A program made the translations under genes and the position numbers. 64,000 bases of DNA from Microcebus murinus (Eukaryota > Chordata > Mammalia > Primates > Cheirogaleidae). Where the stretch lies: contig NC_134120.1 of the NCBI RefSeq assembly GCF_040939455.1, positions 565,501 through 629,500 of the forward strand. The letters run 5' to 3'. Each line of letters opens with the position of its first letter. Position 1 is the first letter of the stretch. Positions 49,051 through 59,508 of the stretch are shown here, piece after piece. The notes beneath the pieces are model-generated. The model was not told where the DNA came from. It was given only the letters and a program-made list of their open reading frames with translations, and made no database searches.

Positions 49051-50671
49051 TTGTCAGCTGTTTCTCTGTTTCACACTTTTGCGCCTGAGAGATCTCCCCT
49101 CCCAAGACTCTAAGGCCCTATGGCTGTCAACTCTGAAGTTTCAGCGTCATTCCTTCTCTGAGGCAGCCGTCCCCACGGCCTGGTACCCAAAGTCTAAAAA
49201 CAACTGTCTCACGTTTGGATCGTTTTCCATGTGACCAGGCCTGGAGGACGGATCGTTTCCTGTGACTACAGTCGTGGCCGCGGCAGCAGCTCCAGCAGAC
49301 CCTCCTGATGAGCCATGGGGCCCACACTCTCCCGTGGTCCTGGGGAGGCTCCCGTAGGACCCCTGACCCTCCCCAGCCCTGAGTTGCGACTGTCCCTCCT
49401 GACGCCACTCACCTTCTCGGTGCCCAGTCATGATGCTGAGTGAGTGCACTTGCTGGCTCTCTGGGTGAGACACACGAAAGCATCTCCCCTGCGGACCTCC
49501 CACCCACCACCCTCAGAGCAGCGATGCTAAGAAAATCGCAAGTGTCTCCTTCAAGCGACGGACACTTGGAGCAAGCGCACACGCGTTCTGAGGGGGCAGC
49601 AAGTCAGGCAGGCCTCGGGGTGTAATCCCATTAACTCAGGCAATATTATTTAAAGAATAATCTTACAGCCCCCAAGTTTTCCTTTTATGTTTCAAATTCA
49701 TACTTTTAAAAACCTGAAAGGAAGTTAGAACGGTTGTGCTTCTCTGTGACCTCTAAGGAAGAAACGCACTGTTGAAATGTAATTGGAGACACTGCGCAAA
49801 TTCTATACTATTTAAAAGTAATTAATGTAACAATTATTGTAAAGATTTAAGCAACAGGAAAACTTAATTCAAAAAGGGTTAGAGCTTTTGCACCTCTAGG
49901 GTTCTCACTGGTTTTGGACGTGCCCTACGTCACACCAGTGGAATCAATGAAAAGCTGAGAACGTCAGTTCAGACCCTTCTGCGATCCCCCTCACTCACAT
50001 GGGCTGTGCCTTGGTGGGTGCTGGGCATGTTCTTTGGTCACACAGAAGAGCTCACGCGGCCAAGAGCCTGGGGCCCGTGACAGAGCTTCCTCACGGCCGT
50101 GAAGGGGAGTCTGTAATGTCACCCCTGAGGAAGCTTTTCTGGGGTTGGGTGGCCACCCACTAAACTGCACCGAGAGGCCCATGAAGTGGGCATTGGAGCC
50201 AGGACACGGGGGCGGGGCAGGAGCAGGCTTCGGACACACGAGGGTCCACCCAGCCTGTCACGACCTGTTCCCGGTACAGGCGGGTGTATGTGCTGGTTTG
50301 TGCAGGTGAGGGTAGAGGCGGAGCTGCGGAGACCGCAGCCACCCACAGCCTGGCTGTGCTGAGACTGGGGGCCCAGCGCCTGCCAAGGCCTGCCCTTCTA
50401 CAAACTCATGTCCACGGCAGGCCCACGCTGCAGCGGACTTCACTGTGGGCACAGAAACCCGATGCAAGATGGCACCTGTCCTCACGTCCCAGAGAGCACA
50501 CAGGAGGCAGAGCCGCCGGGCAGGGACACTGCGGGCTGGGGCTTCCAGGGCGGAGGCAAGGACAGTGAGCCGGCCGGCGCAGGCCCCTGCCGCAGCCCAG
50601 GAGGCAACAGCACTCTGGGGTTTTCTCAGGAGAACAGCTCTCGCCGGCCGCAAGGACGCAGTCTCACTCAC

Positions 50672-50736
50672 CCCACCATGAGGAATCCCTGGTACAGAGG
50701 CACCGAGGCGAAGTAGAAGACGGAGGAGAACACAGC
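50672..50736 (-). CDS. ATP9B: ATP9B exon: TM5 end and TM6 start
   Basis: A 65-nt exon (acceptor CTTCAAG, donor GTGGG then GTGAGT). It encodes [17 protein letters not shown] then FLMVG, covering the end of TM5 and the entry to TM6. It ends two bases into a Gly codon that the next exon completes. The phase chain is exact. Confidence 0.94.
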
Positions 50737-50905
50737 CTTGAAGAGAGAACACCTCGGGTTACAAGACGGTCGCTGGCCATGGCTGGGTCATCCTGTGCGC
50801 AGGCCCAGAGCCCCGTCACCAACACCCCACCCACCACCGCCCCACCCGACACGCGCAGCCACCCTCTCCCGGGCGCTCCCCGCATGCCCGAGCACAAGGT
50901 GGCAC

Positions 50906-51061
50906 CTGCATGGTGGAGATGACCAGGCCCCGGTGCATGACCAGCTGGCCGAGCGCCGCCGACCGCTTGTAGCTGTTGCGCCCATGCACCACGAGCAGCC
51001 GGCCGACGTGCCTGAACTGCGTGATGGAGAAGTCGGCTGCCAGCGAGGCCTGCTTCCCCTC
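50906..51061 (-). CDS. ATP9B: ATP9B exon: end of P domain, stalk and TM5 start
   Basis: A 156-nt (52-codon) exon with acceptor GTTGCAG and donor ATGCAG then GTGCCA. It encodes [20 protein letters not shown] then [19 protein letters not shown] and [13 protein letters not shown]. The segment after the hinge ([10 protein letters not shown]) and the RNSYKRS stalk are typical of P4 ATPases. Start and end are in phase 0. Confidence 0.95.
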
Positions 51062-51970
51062 CTGCAACGGAACACAGGCGCCACTCAGGGACCGCAGACG
51101 CTGGCCGCTGCGCTCTGAAGGCCGAGCTCTAGAACTCAGCCTAGATGAAGGTAGGACTGAAGCCCTTTCTGCACAACTGTGGAAGCTTCAGCCAATGCAG
51201 GTGTGAGGGCCATGCGTGGGCCCAGCCAGCAGGCACCTGCCCCAGGGTGCTGCGGTCTGCATGCAAAGCAGGTGCTCGCCAGCTGGGGGCGTCACGGAGC
51301 TCGACAGAGAGGCAGAGCTGGCCGCCGTGGATACTCCCCTGTAATCCTGGGCTTTTGCAAGACAATTCTACAAACCTCAGATTTCTCACAATTTAAAAAA
51401 CACTCCATCTCCTACTTCGCAAAGGTGTTGGGAGGTCTTACAGAACAAAGTTGCCAAGGAAGGAGCTAAGCATGCCGGTGCTAACTGTCCAGGGCTTCCT
51501 AGGCACGATTTCATGTAAGCGACTGCAGGAGGGGATGGGAGTGTCACTCAGGCTGGCGTGAAGCAAACCTCAACCCGCAGCTCAGGTGGCCAGGACACGC
51601 AGATATGCGGACAGAGCGCCGTGCGTGAGCAGGAGTGGCGCCGTGGTGCCACAGCAAGGTTTGCTGGGGGATTCAGCCGGGGCTTAGCCGAGCCCTCAGC
51701 GAGGCGCCTAGACTGGTGTTTCCACGCGCCGCTCTGGCAACAGGGACGTGGTGTACTCTGGTGGCTGGCAACCGGCCTGTCGTGAGGGTGAGCCCCGCCC
51801 CCCAGAGTGGAGGACAGCCGGCAGCTCCTCTGCCACTCGGGCAACCCCGAGCCCCACAGACCAGATTCTTCAACACGTGCCACCCAGCACACAGCCATGC
51901 ACGCGTGCTCATGATGTGAGTGACTGAACTCTTGCTGACTGTGTGCTGGCCGAGTGGGGGGCACACGCAC
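51062..51970 (-). other. ATP9B: ATP9B intron
   Basis: A 0.9-kb intron between the hinge exon and the TM5 exon. It has canonical ends (GTGCGT, GCAG) and no repeat or gene recognised. Confidence 0.7.
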
Positions 51971-52035
51971 CTTTCCTTCGATCCCGATCCCGCAGTCTGC
52001 CGCCTGGATCATGCTCACGTCGTTTCCCCCGTCAC
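51971..52035 (-). CDS. ATP9B: ATP9B exon: GDGxND hinge motif
   Basis: A 65-nt exon (acceptor CTTCCAG, donor GGAAAG then GTGCGT). With one base from the previous exon it encodes GDGGNDVSMIQAADCGIGI and EGK. GDGxND is the conserved P-domain hinge of all P-type ATPases; its Asp residues coordinate Mg2+ and are intact, so the site looks functional. Confidence 0.96.
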
Positions 52036-52289
52036 CTGGAAGAACGAGAAGTTGTGCAATTAAAGAAGACACCTGTCTCCCATCCCACGTGTTTCTTTTT
52101 TCCAGTACGGGCCTTTAAACAATACCCATAACGTCGATGAAATCAACCTAGCTTTAGAGACGGCATGCAGTTCTGTGCATAAACATCAGGACATCAGCTT
52201 CCTTAAAGCGTCACTGTCGACAGTGGACGTGGCACTTCCCATGTCCTCAGCAGGAGCGGGGCTGGGGGGGGGGGGGGCGGCGTGCTCAC

Positions 52290-52434
52290 CGATGGCGCAG
52301 GTGCGCCTCCCTGTGTGCTGCTGCAGCAGCGTCACGATGCGCGCCTTCTGGGTGGGCGAGCAGCGGCAGCATACCACGGCCGGGCACTGGCAGGCCAGCT
52401 CCACGAACTCGTGCTCGTAGTACTTCAGGCACAC
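52290..52434 (-). CDS. ATP9B: ATP9B exon: P domain with Cys-rich core
   Basis: A 145-nt exon encoding [20 protein letters not shown], then [19 protein letters not shown] and HTGRRTCAI plus one base. The [11 protein letters not shown] segment carries the conserved P-domain Lys (SPTQK) of P4 ATPases. The acceptor tract is almost only C (GCAGCCCCCCCCGCAG), and the donor (ATCG then GTGAGC) is followed by a second long C run, so the exon is bracketed by homopolymer C on the coding strand. Confidence 0.95.
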
Positions 52435-54266
52435 CTGCGGGGGGGGCTGCGCTGTGACTCGGGTGCACCTGATAGCGTCCCTGCACCATGGCCCCCCACT
52501 GACATCCCTGCACCATGGCCCCCCTACTGACATCCCCGCACCACAGGGCAGCACTACACTGCAGTGGTGTTTTCCTCTCGGGTCGCAGCTCCAGGACCCA
52601 CAGCCACCGTGCTTCCCTTCCTGTCCTCCCTGTGTCTGTGGCCATGAAGTCCAGAGCTGTGTGTGCAAATCCGGGGGCCTCTCAGCGCTCGTTCTGAGTC
52701 TTCCTCCCTGGGGGCGTTTCTATTCCCTGCTCTTACCCTCCCTTGCCCTGTACTTTCTCATCACGTAATTTTTATTCTCATATAATACGTGTTTTCTTGG
52801 TTAACATCTCAACCCTTTCTCTAACACATGAGAAGAACATAAAGCAAAGAAAATGCCACGTATCAACCACCAGAAACCGACCAACCAGAGTCGCGACTAT
52901 CACACTGGGAAGAAGACAGCAAGGAGGGAAGAAACCCTCACCTCGCACAGCAGGAACCGGACAGATGCCACCAAGAACTTTAAGAGTCAGGCAAGGGCCA
53001 GCCCATGCCTGTGATCCCAGCGCTTTGGGAGGCTGAGGCGGGAGGATCGCTTGAGCCCAGGAGTCTGACACCAGCCTGGGCAACGCAGCGAGACCCCGCC
53101 TCTACAAAGACCAATAACCCAGACTTTAAGAAAGGAAGTGCCAGTGCTACAGACACTGCGAGCAGAGCCGTGGAGGCAGGTGCCAGAACCCGAGGCCAAC
53201 AGGGGTCCCACGTGTGTGGGGGGCGGGGGGCAGGGAGGCGGCGCCCACACGCTCTGCTTGACCCACACGCACAGCAAACACGCAGCGCAGCGCTGCACCG
53301 CGGGACAGGAACGTGCCACCGCCTGGGAAGAGGAGGACGGGCGTGGCATCTGGTGGGGTCGCACGGCGAGACGACGGGACTGCCCCACGAGGGCCTGTGA
53401 CCCTCCGAGGGGACAGCGGGGGCAGGCCTGTGCAGAAGGACGGGCCTCCCGACTGCGCTCAGCAGGGGTGGAGGAGACGACTATACCTTGGGTGCAGGCC
53501 GCTGCTGTCCATCGAGACTGTGCCTGGACGCGCTGCGTCAGACCCACGGAGAGGGAAAACCTCGTGTGTGGGAGAATTCCCCACGACACGGAGCCGCCCT
53601 CCCTCCTGCCAGGGGCGCACCCACTCTGAGTGCCAACTCCATCTGCGCTGCGGCGCGACCTTCCGCCCAGGGCCTGCGGCTGCTCGACGGGAGCCTCCAC
53701 CACACTTCCCACCCGGAGTCCTGCTGCCTCCCTGGCCACACCTGCCCAGCCAACACCAGACAACAGCCATGGACGGCCCGGTCGGCCCTCCCTGGCCTCT
53801 GCATCCGTGTCTTGTGTGGTCTGTCTTGGACCTCTACTGACCGCAGGGGCTCTAGGACTCTCCCAAAGGGGGCACAGTGCCAACTCCACTAATTCGCTTG
53901 ACCAGAGAGTGCATTCCTCCCGCCCCACCAGACAGCCCCGAGTCCCAGGGCGCACTCTGAAGCACTGGTCTGGGTATATGCAGACCAAGACTCACAGTGG
54001 CACGGCCAGGCCTGCAGGTGAGCCAAGCTGCTGGCCGCGAGCAGAGAGGCCCAGAGAGTCCCCTGGATACGTCTGAAATCAACCTCCAAGCACTACGGAA
54101 GAAATCATCACTTGGCCACTGACATTTCTTTAGGTTGCGACTACCTGCCAGGTTGCAGGTACCACTGCTGTGACGGGGAGAACCGTCTAGAAGTCACAGA
54201 GGTGGGCAAAGCCCCCAGTCTGCTGGCGCAGACAGACAGGCACACGTGGCAGTGGGACGGCCTCAC
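52435..54266 (-). other. ATP9B: ATP9B intron with Alu left arm
   Basis: A 1.8-kb intron. It contains a short roughly 30-bp tandem duplication near 52485-52550 (CTGACATCCC and GCACCATGGCCCCCC words), and the Alu monomer at 52996. The rest is GC-rich with no gene. Confidence 0.7.
52996..53115 (+). repeat. Monomeric Alu-type SINE (left-arm-like, FLAM)
   Basis: Begins GGCCAGCCCATGCCTGTGAT, runs through GGGAGGCTGAGGCGGGAGGA and CACCAGCCTGGGCAACGCAG, and ends CCCGCCTCTACAAAGACC. A single left arm without the second monomer, as expected of an early primate FLAM. Confidence 0.8.
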
Positions 54267-54356
54267 CTCCAGAGAGTCCCCGGAGATGACCAGCGCACAG
54301 TCCTGCCTCCTCCTCAGAGCGTTCAGCTCCAGGTGGGCCTCTCCTCGACTGGAGAC
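54267..54356 (-). CDS. ATP9B: ATP9B exon: P domain (VISGDSLE)
   Basis: A 90-nt, 30-codon exon (acceptor CCGTGGAG, donor CTGGAG then GTGAGG). It encodes [18 protein letters not shown] and [12 protein letters not shown]. The acceptor has a short pyrimidine tract (TTTTTCCCCCTCCG). Its phase 0 ends match the CAA end of the previous exon and the GTG start of the next. The LVISGDSL strand is part of the P-domain fold. Confidence 0.94.
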
Positions 54357-56115
54357 CTCCACGGAGGGGGAAAAAGGAACCGAGTTAAAACGCTGTCTAA
54401 GCTAGATGCATAGAGAGGACGTTACCTGCAGAATCGCAGCAAGATGTTCTAGACCTCTCTGTTACCTAAAAACTGAAGGTGCGTGACACGTTTAGACCTA
54501 TAACAAGGTCCTTTCAGACTTCTCTTACAGTGCTGGGCACGTCTCACTGCTTATTCACACAGACTCTTTTCTGATTTGTGGCAACTGAGAATAGTAAATG
54601 CACAGCGTAAAGTGTAATGAAAACACCACACTTTGGTGAAATTCATATAAAAGGGCGCCTATGAGTGACTAATCACCATTGCATAGTTGGGAAGGGTCAC
54701 TGACTTTGAGGAATACATTCCCATAAGATACGGCAATAATGATCAAGAATGTTCTAGCAGTCCACAAGGCAATGACTTAGCTGAGTGCAGGGCTGGAGGT
54801 GGCAGGTGCAGGGAGCTGCACTGCCGAGAGCCACCGACGCAGGACACCTGGCAGGTCCGCAGGGCTGTGGCTCAGCAAGTGGAGGGCCGAGCCCCGGGCA
54901 GGCGAGCTCCTCGTTGCCATACAGCAGGTAAGAGACGGAATTACCTCCGATCAAGATTTTATTTAAATGCATCTCTTTTCATATTAAAAAGTCGAATGAT
55001 ATGAAGCATTTTTATAAAATTGCTTCTGTTGTCTCTGCCATGGGTTTCAAGGTATTCCATTAGTTTTTGTTTAGCATTGGAAGAATTTAAAAAATCTGAG
55101 AGTAAAATTAAGTCATAATCTTGAAATATCACTAATTTTAGAACGAAAACATTTCAAAAACCAGTGAACTAGTTTTTGACATCCTTCCTGTGGAGATTTT
55201 ATGGGGCATGAAAGAAATGATGTATTATGAGAACGAAATAAATTAAAGCTTCATGTGGCTCAAATTAACAATCTCAGACTTATCTTTAAATAGGTAGGTT
55301 TTATTGTGAAAAATTTAATTTGTGGTGCTATAATACTGAAAAGTCAACAAAAATTGATCTGAAGTTTTATCAGAAGCATTAATAATTTAATTGCAAATAG
55401 TAGTCTGCAGGGCCTAATTTGCGATTCTGATGCTTCAAAACAAACTGCATTTACATGTAAATTATATTCGAATAACTGCTTCTGTAGGTGCAAGTGCTTC
55501 ATTTGGGACAGACACAGACGAGCGGCGTCTGCTCACCCACCATCAATCAAGACCCAGGAAATTTTTATTTTTTGTTTGAATTAAATTTAGTTATAACTAA
55601 TACAGTAAACACATAAATTTAGATTATTTCTATTAATTTTCTTTGAGCTAATTAAGGAAGAGCATTTACTCTGAAAATGGCAGTAGATTAAAAACATACC
55701 CTCATTTTGTATTTAGAGCTTGTTAAACAAAAGCAGCTCTGGACACATGTACTGTGTGTAACTGACAGAAAAATGTGATTTTTTAAATCAATGTACATTT
55801 TATGAATTGAATAGAAAATGACTGCAGTATGTCTATTTAAAAATATATAGTAATAAATAACAATAGCAGTATAACACCAAAATCCTTTTGCAATTTTGGA
55901 GCTTGTTCACCCTATCTAAAAGCAGCTTTTGATCACATTTAATATTTGTAACTAATAGAAATCTATTTTAAAATATTTTATAATTAAGAAATCAATCACA
56001 TTTTTTAAAAAGATATTTAGTAATAAATAACTATATATACATTCTCACAAAAACAATAGACTTTAACTGGAGATAAAACACTCAAAAGTTCCAAGTGATT
56101 TAGATACATACTCAC
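54357..56115 (-). other. ATP9B: ATP9B AT-rich intron
   Basis: A 1.8-kb intron. From about 54950 to 56100 it is strongly AT-rich, in contrast to the GC-rich window, and contains an internal duplication (offset 170-183 bp). No gene is seen and no transposon family is recognised. Confidence 0.7.
55716..56035. repeat. Diverged internal duplication, about 150 bp, two copies
   Basis: Copy 1 (about 55716-55862) and copy 2 (about 55899-56035) share GAGCTTGTT at the start, AAAAGCAGCT, TGTAACT-A-AGAAA and the end TAGTAATAAATAAC in the same order. Offsets range from 183 to 170 bp because of small indels. It may be a tandem duplication or part of an unrecognised old element. Confidence 0.65.
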
Positions 56116-56214
56116 TTGTTTGAAAATGTGAACATCTTGTGCTCTGGACACCAAATGCGAGCTCTTGGCGATGCAAGTAGCCGTCTCAAGCTTGTCGCCC
56201 GTGAGCATCCATAT
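56116..56214 (-). CDS. ATP9B: ATP9B exon: TGDK motif of the P domain
   Basis: A 99-nt (33-codon) exon, acceptor TTTCACAG, donor AAACAA then GTGAGT. It encodes [19 protein letters not shown], then [14 protein letters not shown]. The TGDK(L/R)ET signature is diagnostic of P4 ATPases and contacts the phosphorylation site. Phase 0 at both ends. Confidence 0.96.
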
Positions 56215-56289
56215 CTGTGAAAGAATGTACACAGGTGAACGCCAACAACATGACGACACTGCCATCTCTTACCCATGCCCGTCCTCGAA

Positions 56290-56750
56290 CAGACACCTGC
56301 ACACACACGGCCACTGCAGCGCTGTTCACAGCAGCTGGAGGTGGGCGCCACGCCTGTGTCCACACAGATAAGTGGACAAGCGTGGTCTGTCCACACAGGG
56401 AACAGTGTTCAGCCCCGCAGAGGAAGCGTGTTCTGACACAGGGCCCCTGCGGAGGAGCCTTGAGGGTATGACGCTCAGTGAAGTCGTCCGTCATGACAGG
56501 ACAAATCCAGTGATTCCACTCCCAGGAGTCCCCAGGACTCCGACTCTCGGGACAGAATGAAGGTGGCGACGCCAGGGGTGGGGCAGGAGGGTGCGTGTAC
56601 AGTGGGCGCGGTTTCAGTTGGGAAGATGGAAAACGAGACGGACAGGGTGATGCCGCACAGTGACGTGGACGTGCCCACAGCCAGTGAACTGTGTGCTCAG
56701 AAATAGCTAAAATGGTAAATTTTATGTCGTGTCCATTTTACCGCCACAGA
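56290..56750 (+). repeat. Old L1 3' end, sense
   Basis: Words in order: GCTGTTCACAGCAGCTGGAG, a GATAAGTGGACAAGCGTGGT-like segment, GAACAGTGTTCAGCC, CCTTGAGGGTATGACGCTCA, GACAAATCCAGTGATTCCAC, GTGAACTGTGTGCTCAGAAA and AAAATGGTAAATTTTATGTC. These follow the L1M 3' region, including the closing ATGGTAAATTTTATG. Many consensus A/T positions are replaced by G/C. It begins about 75 bp from an ATP9B exon. Confidence 0.6.
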
Positions 56751-57624
56751 CAAGCATCTGGCCTTGCTCAGCTGAAGCAAGAACGCGCACGGCGGAGCCC
56801 GGACATGGCAGCCGAGACCTGGGGGAGCTCGAGCGACGCCACCCGGCCATCGCAGGCCGGGTCTGACACGGACGGCCGCGTGAGTCAAAGGCCGCGTCTG
56901 GGCCCCCTCCGCGACACGCACACAGGCCTGCACAGGGCACGCGGCCTAGGCCACCGGAGCTGGCAGGACCACGGAGACCTTCACTTCAACGTGCTAGTTT
57001 CTCAGGAAACTAGGTTCAGACAGGTAAATGGCCCACAGTTAAGCCAAAAGTTGCTTATATCAAATAAAACATCAAATTATACAACTTTTTTAAATCAAAA
57101 TCCTACAAACACATGCACATATTATGTGTATCTATGTCCCCAGACTATAAAGAAAGTAAATATCAGGATACTTAATATATAATAGGATATTTTATATAAC
57201 AACAAAAGTCTTCCATCAATATTCTTATTATTATCTGAGACTTTTAGATTCCTTATGTGTCATATAGAAATATGCATATCTGGAAATAGGAAACAGAAAG
57301 AAACTTATATGGTATCCTGATTATTTGCTTAGGTGCAATCTGTGGCTTTTCTTAATGTCTGAAAATTTGTGCTTTTTATTTACTTTGCACATTCCTATTC
57401 ATGTTACTGGACCTCAGATCATGATACGTTATTATGACAAAGTTGACAGGAGCCAGCACTGTTGAGGGCAACTCAGGAAATAGCACCTTCAAGTTTCAGA
57501 GGAGTGTCTGCAGTCAGATTTTATCATGTGAAGAGATAAAAAGGGCCTGATCCTTTAGAAAGTAAATGTAAACACTAAAGAGAAATCAAGAAAGTTTTAA
57601 ATAGTTTAACAAAGAATTAATATA

Positions 57625-58883
57625 TTAGGTTATTAAATATGAAATGTCCAATTTCCTCAAATACTAAGTTTGACAGTTGATATCTCTGATATTTCACTTT
57701 GACACTTCTTGTTTCATTTCTGTTGTGAAGGTACATCCTCAGTCTTTCAAACAGGTTTTGGCTTGTGATTATCATTCATATTTTTTAGAGCAATTTTGGT
57801 GAAATCATAGATAAGTCAAAAATTCGTGTTATTTTCTAATATAGTTCCCTGGTGGAACCAACGGTGTGCTTGAAATATCAACAAAGTCTTTGGGAAGGAT
57901 GTGGCATGGTAGGTCGATGCTTTGAGAAGTTCCATTCTGGTGATTTTCATCTCGAAAATAAGCCACGTGGGTGACCTGAGACCAAGGTGGATAATAATGA
58001 GCTGAAAGCTGTAGTGGAAGCGAATCCATCTCAACTTACCCATGAATTAGCAGCAAGGTTTGACTTTACTATTCCAACAATATTGGACCATTTGAGACAC
58101 ATGGGCAAGGTAGGGAAGCTGGATAGATGGTTCGACATGAATTAAACAAAAGTCAGAAGAGAAATCGTCTCGAGGCTTGCCTTTCTTTGCTGTCACAACA
58201 TAAAGGCCAACTAGTTCTACACCATATCGTTACATGTGATAAAAGATGGATCGTTTTTGACTATCGCAAGCACTCGGCACACTGGCTGGATAAAGATGAA
58301 GTGCCGAAACACGGTCCAAAGCCAAATATTCATCACAAAAAGTTAACGGTGTCTGGTGATCCACTGCTGTACAATCCACTACAGCTTCATGAAACCTGGT
58401 CTGCAGATTACAGCAGATGTCTACTGCAACAAACTGGATAAACAACAAACTGGATGAGGACGCTTGTGATTAAGCAGCTGAGATTGGTCAGTAGAGACAG
58501 GCCAATCTTCTTGCAAGACAACGCTTGACCCTATGTTGCACAAACAACGCTGCTCAAACTACAGAGGCTGGACATGGAAACTCTGTCATCCGCTGTATTC
58601 ACCAGACCTTGCACCAGGTGACTCCCACTTCTTCCAGGCTTTGGACCACTTCTTGCAAGGAAAAATATTTAATTCTCAACAAGCTGTGGAAAATAAAATG
58701 CCTTTTGTGATTTCATCTCCACTCACTCTCCAGGCTTCTTTGCTGCTGGCATAAACAAGTTACTGCTAAGACAGCAAAACCGTGTCAATAGTTTAGGTGC
58801 ATACTTTGATTGTACTGTTCTTGTTTGAGATATAATAACTAACTTTTGATTCAAAATCACACATTTCATATTTAATGACCTAA
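57625..58883 (+). mobile_element. Mariner-type DNA transposon, copy A (1259 bp)
   Basis: A complete-length mariner with both terminal inverted repeats. The left end starts TTAGGTTATTAAATATGAAA and the right end, reversed, starts TTAGGTCATTAAATATGAAA. TA dinucleotides flank both ends (57623-57624 and 58884-58885), the expected target-site duplication. The interior encodes a broken mariner transposase on the plus strand. The ends share only the first six bases with Hsmar1 as I recall it (TTAGGTTGGTGC), so it is a different family. It is about 88-90% identical by eye to copy B, far younger than the L1 fragments nearby. Confidence 0.93.
57985..58755 (+). pseudogene. Broken mariner transposase, copy A
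   Basis: Recognisable pieces: an N-terminal helix-turn-helix region (about 58000-58120, ELKAVVEANPSQL), the first catalytic Asp in TCDKRWIVFDY, the second in LQDNA, and the third in SPDLAPGD. It is inactivated by a TGA directly after the DNA residues of the second catalytic motif (near 58526), by a short duplication near 58430-58455 that repeats AACAAACTGGAT, and by further frame changes. It is a dead copy inside an ATP9B intron. Confidence 0.85.
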
Positions 58884-59343
58884 TAAATACCCAAATCTTT
58901 ATACAAGGAACATTCACTACTTTAATATATTGATAATCTAGCCTGTATAATTAAGAAATAGATTGAAGTTTATTAAAAACTACAATAAAATGAACAAGTC
59001 ATCTGGTTCTAATTAATCACATTTCTTAATTCATTTCTTGGCTGTACAATACAATCAGGGTTAGGTAATCAAACAGTTTGAATATGAATTGCTCTCTTGT
59101 AATTTTTAATTCCTGTTTGTTCAGGAATTGTTCAATTCCTCTGAATCAGATACAGCCTCGTGACACCTTCTGCTACTACCTGGAACTGGTGCCAAGTCTT
59201 TCAAATCTCTGTGCCTGTTCAGATTCCTGGAGAATAAGGAACAGACACTTACTTTCTGTGCACGTCACGTCATCTTTACAACCTGCGGAATGTATTTTTG
59301 ATCTGAAGTTAGGCACAGCTTTGCTTCCAACATATTCCTTCAG

Positions 59344-59508
59344 TTTTTTTTTTCTTTCTTTCGAGACAGGGTCCTGTTTTGTCTCCTGCGTAGAGCGCAG
59401 TGGCGTCATCATAGCTCACTGCAGCCTCCAACTGTGGGGCTCAAGTAATCCTCCTGCCTCAGCTTCCCAGAGTGCTGGGATTACAGGCGGGAGGCACCAC
59501 GCCTGGCC
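59344..59508 (-). repeat. Monomeric Alu-type SINE, antisense
   Basis: Plus strand shows the poly-T tail, GAGACAGGGTCCTGTTTTGT, GTGGCGTCATCATAGCTCAC and TGCTGGGATTACAGG, ending CCACGCCTGGCC, the reverse of a single Alu arm. The GCGTCATCATAGCTCACTGC variant is what I associate with strepsirrhine Alus. It is the main clue to the clade. Confidence 0.82.

Larger units (their letters stand above)
46113..50671 (-). other. ATP9B: ATP9B intron rich in old L1 pieces
   Basis: A 4.6-kb intron. Three antisense L1 fragments occupy much of 46330-49050. 49050-50670 holds no recognised repeat or gene; 49620-49980 is AT-rich and the rest GC-rich. Confidence 0.7.

Noticed and set aside
53005..53988. Open frames of up to 333 codons around the 53-kb Alu monomer
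   Set aside because: They run through the SINE and GC-rich intron; no family signature and no link to ATP9B splice sites.
57625..58883. Assignment of the mariner to Hsmar1 or Hsmar2
   Set aside because: The ends share only TTAGGT with Hsmar1 as I recall it and then diverge; I could not match Hsmar2 ends either.
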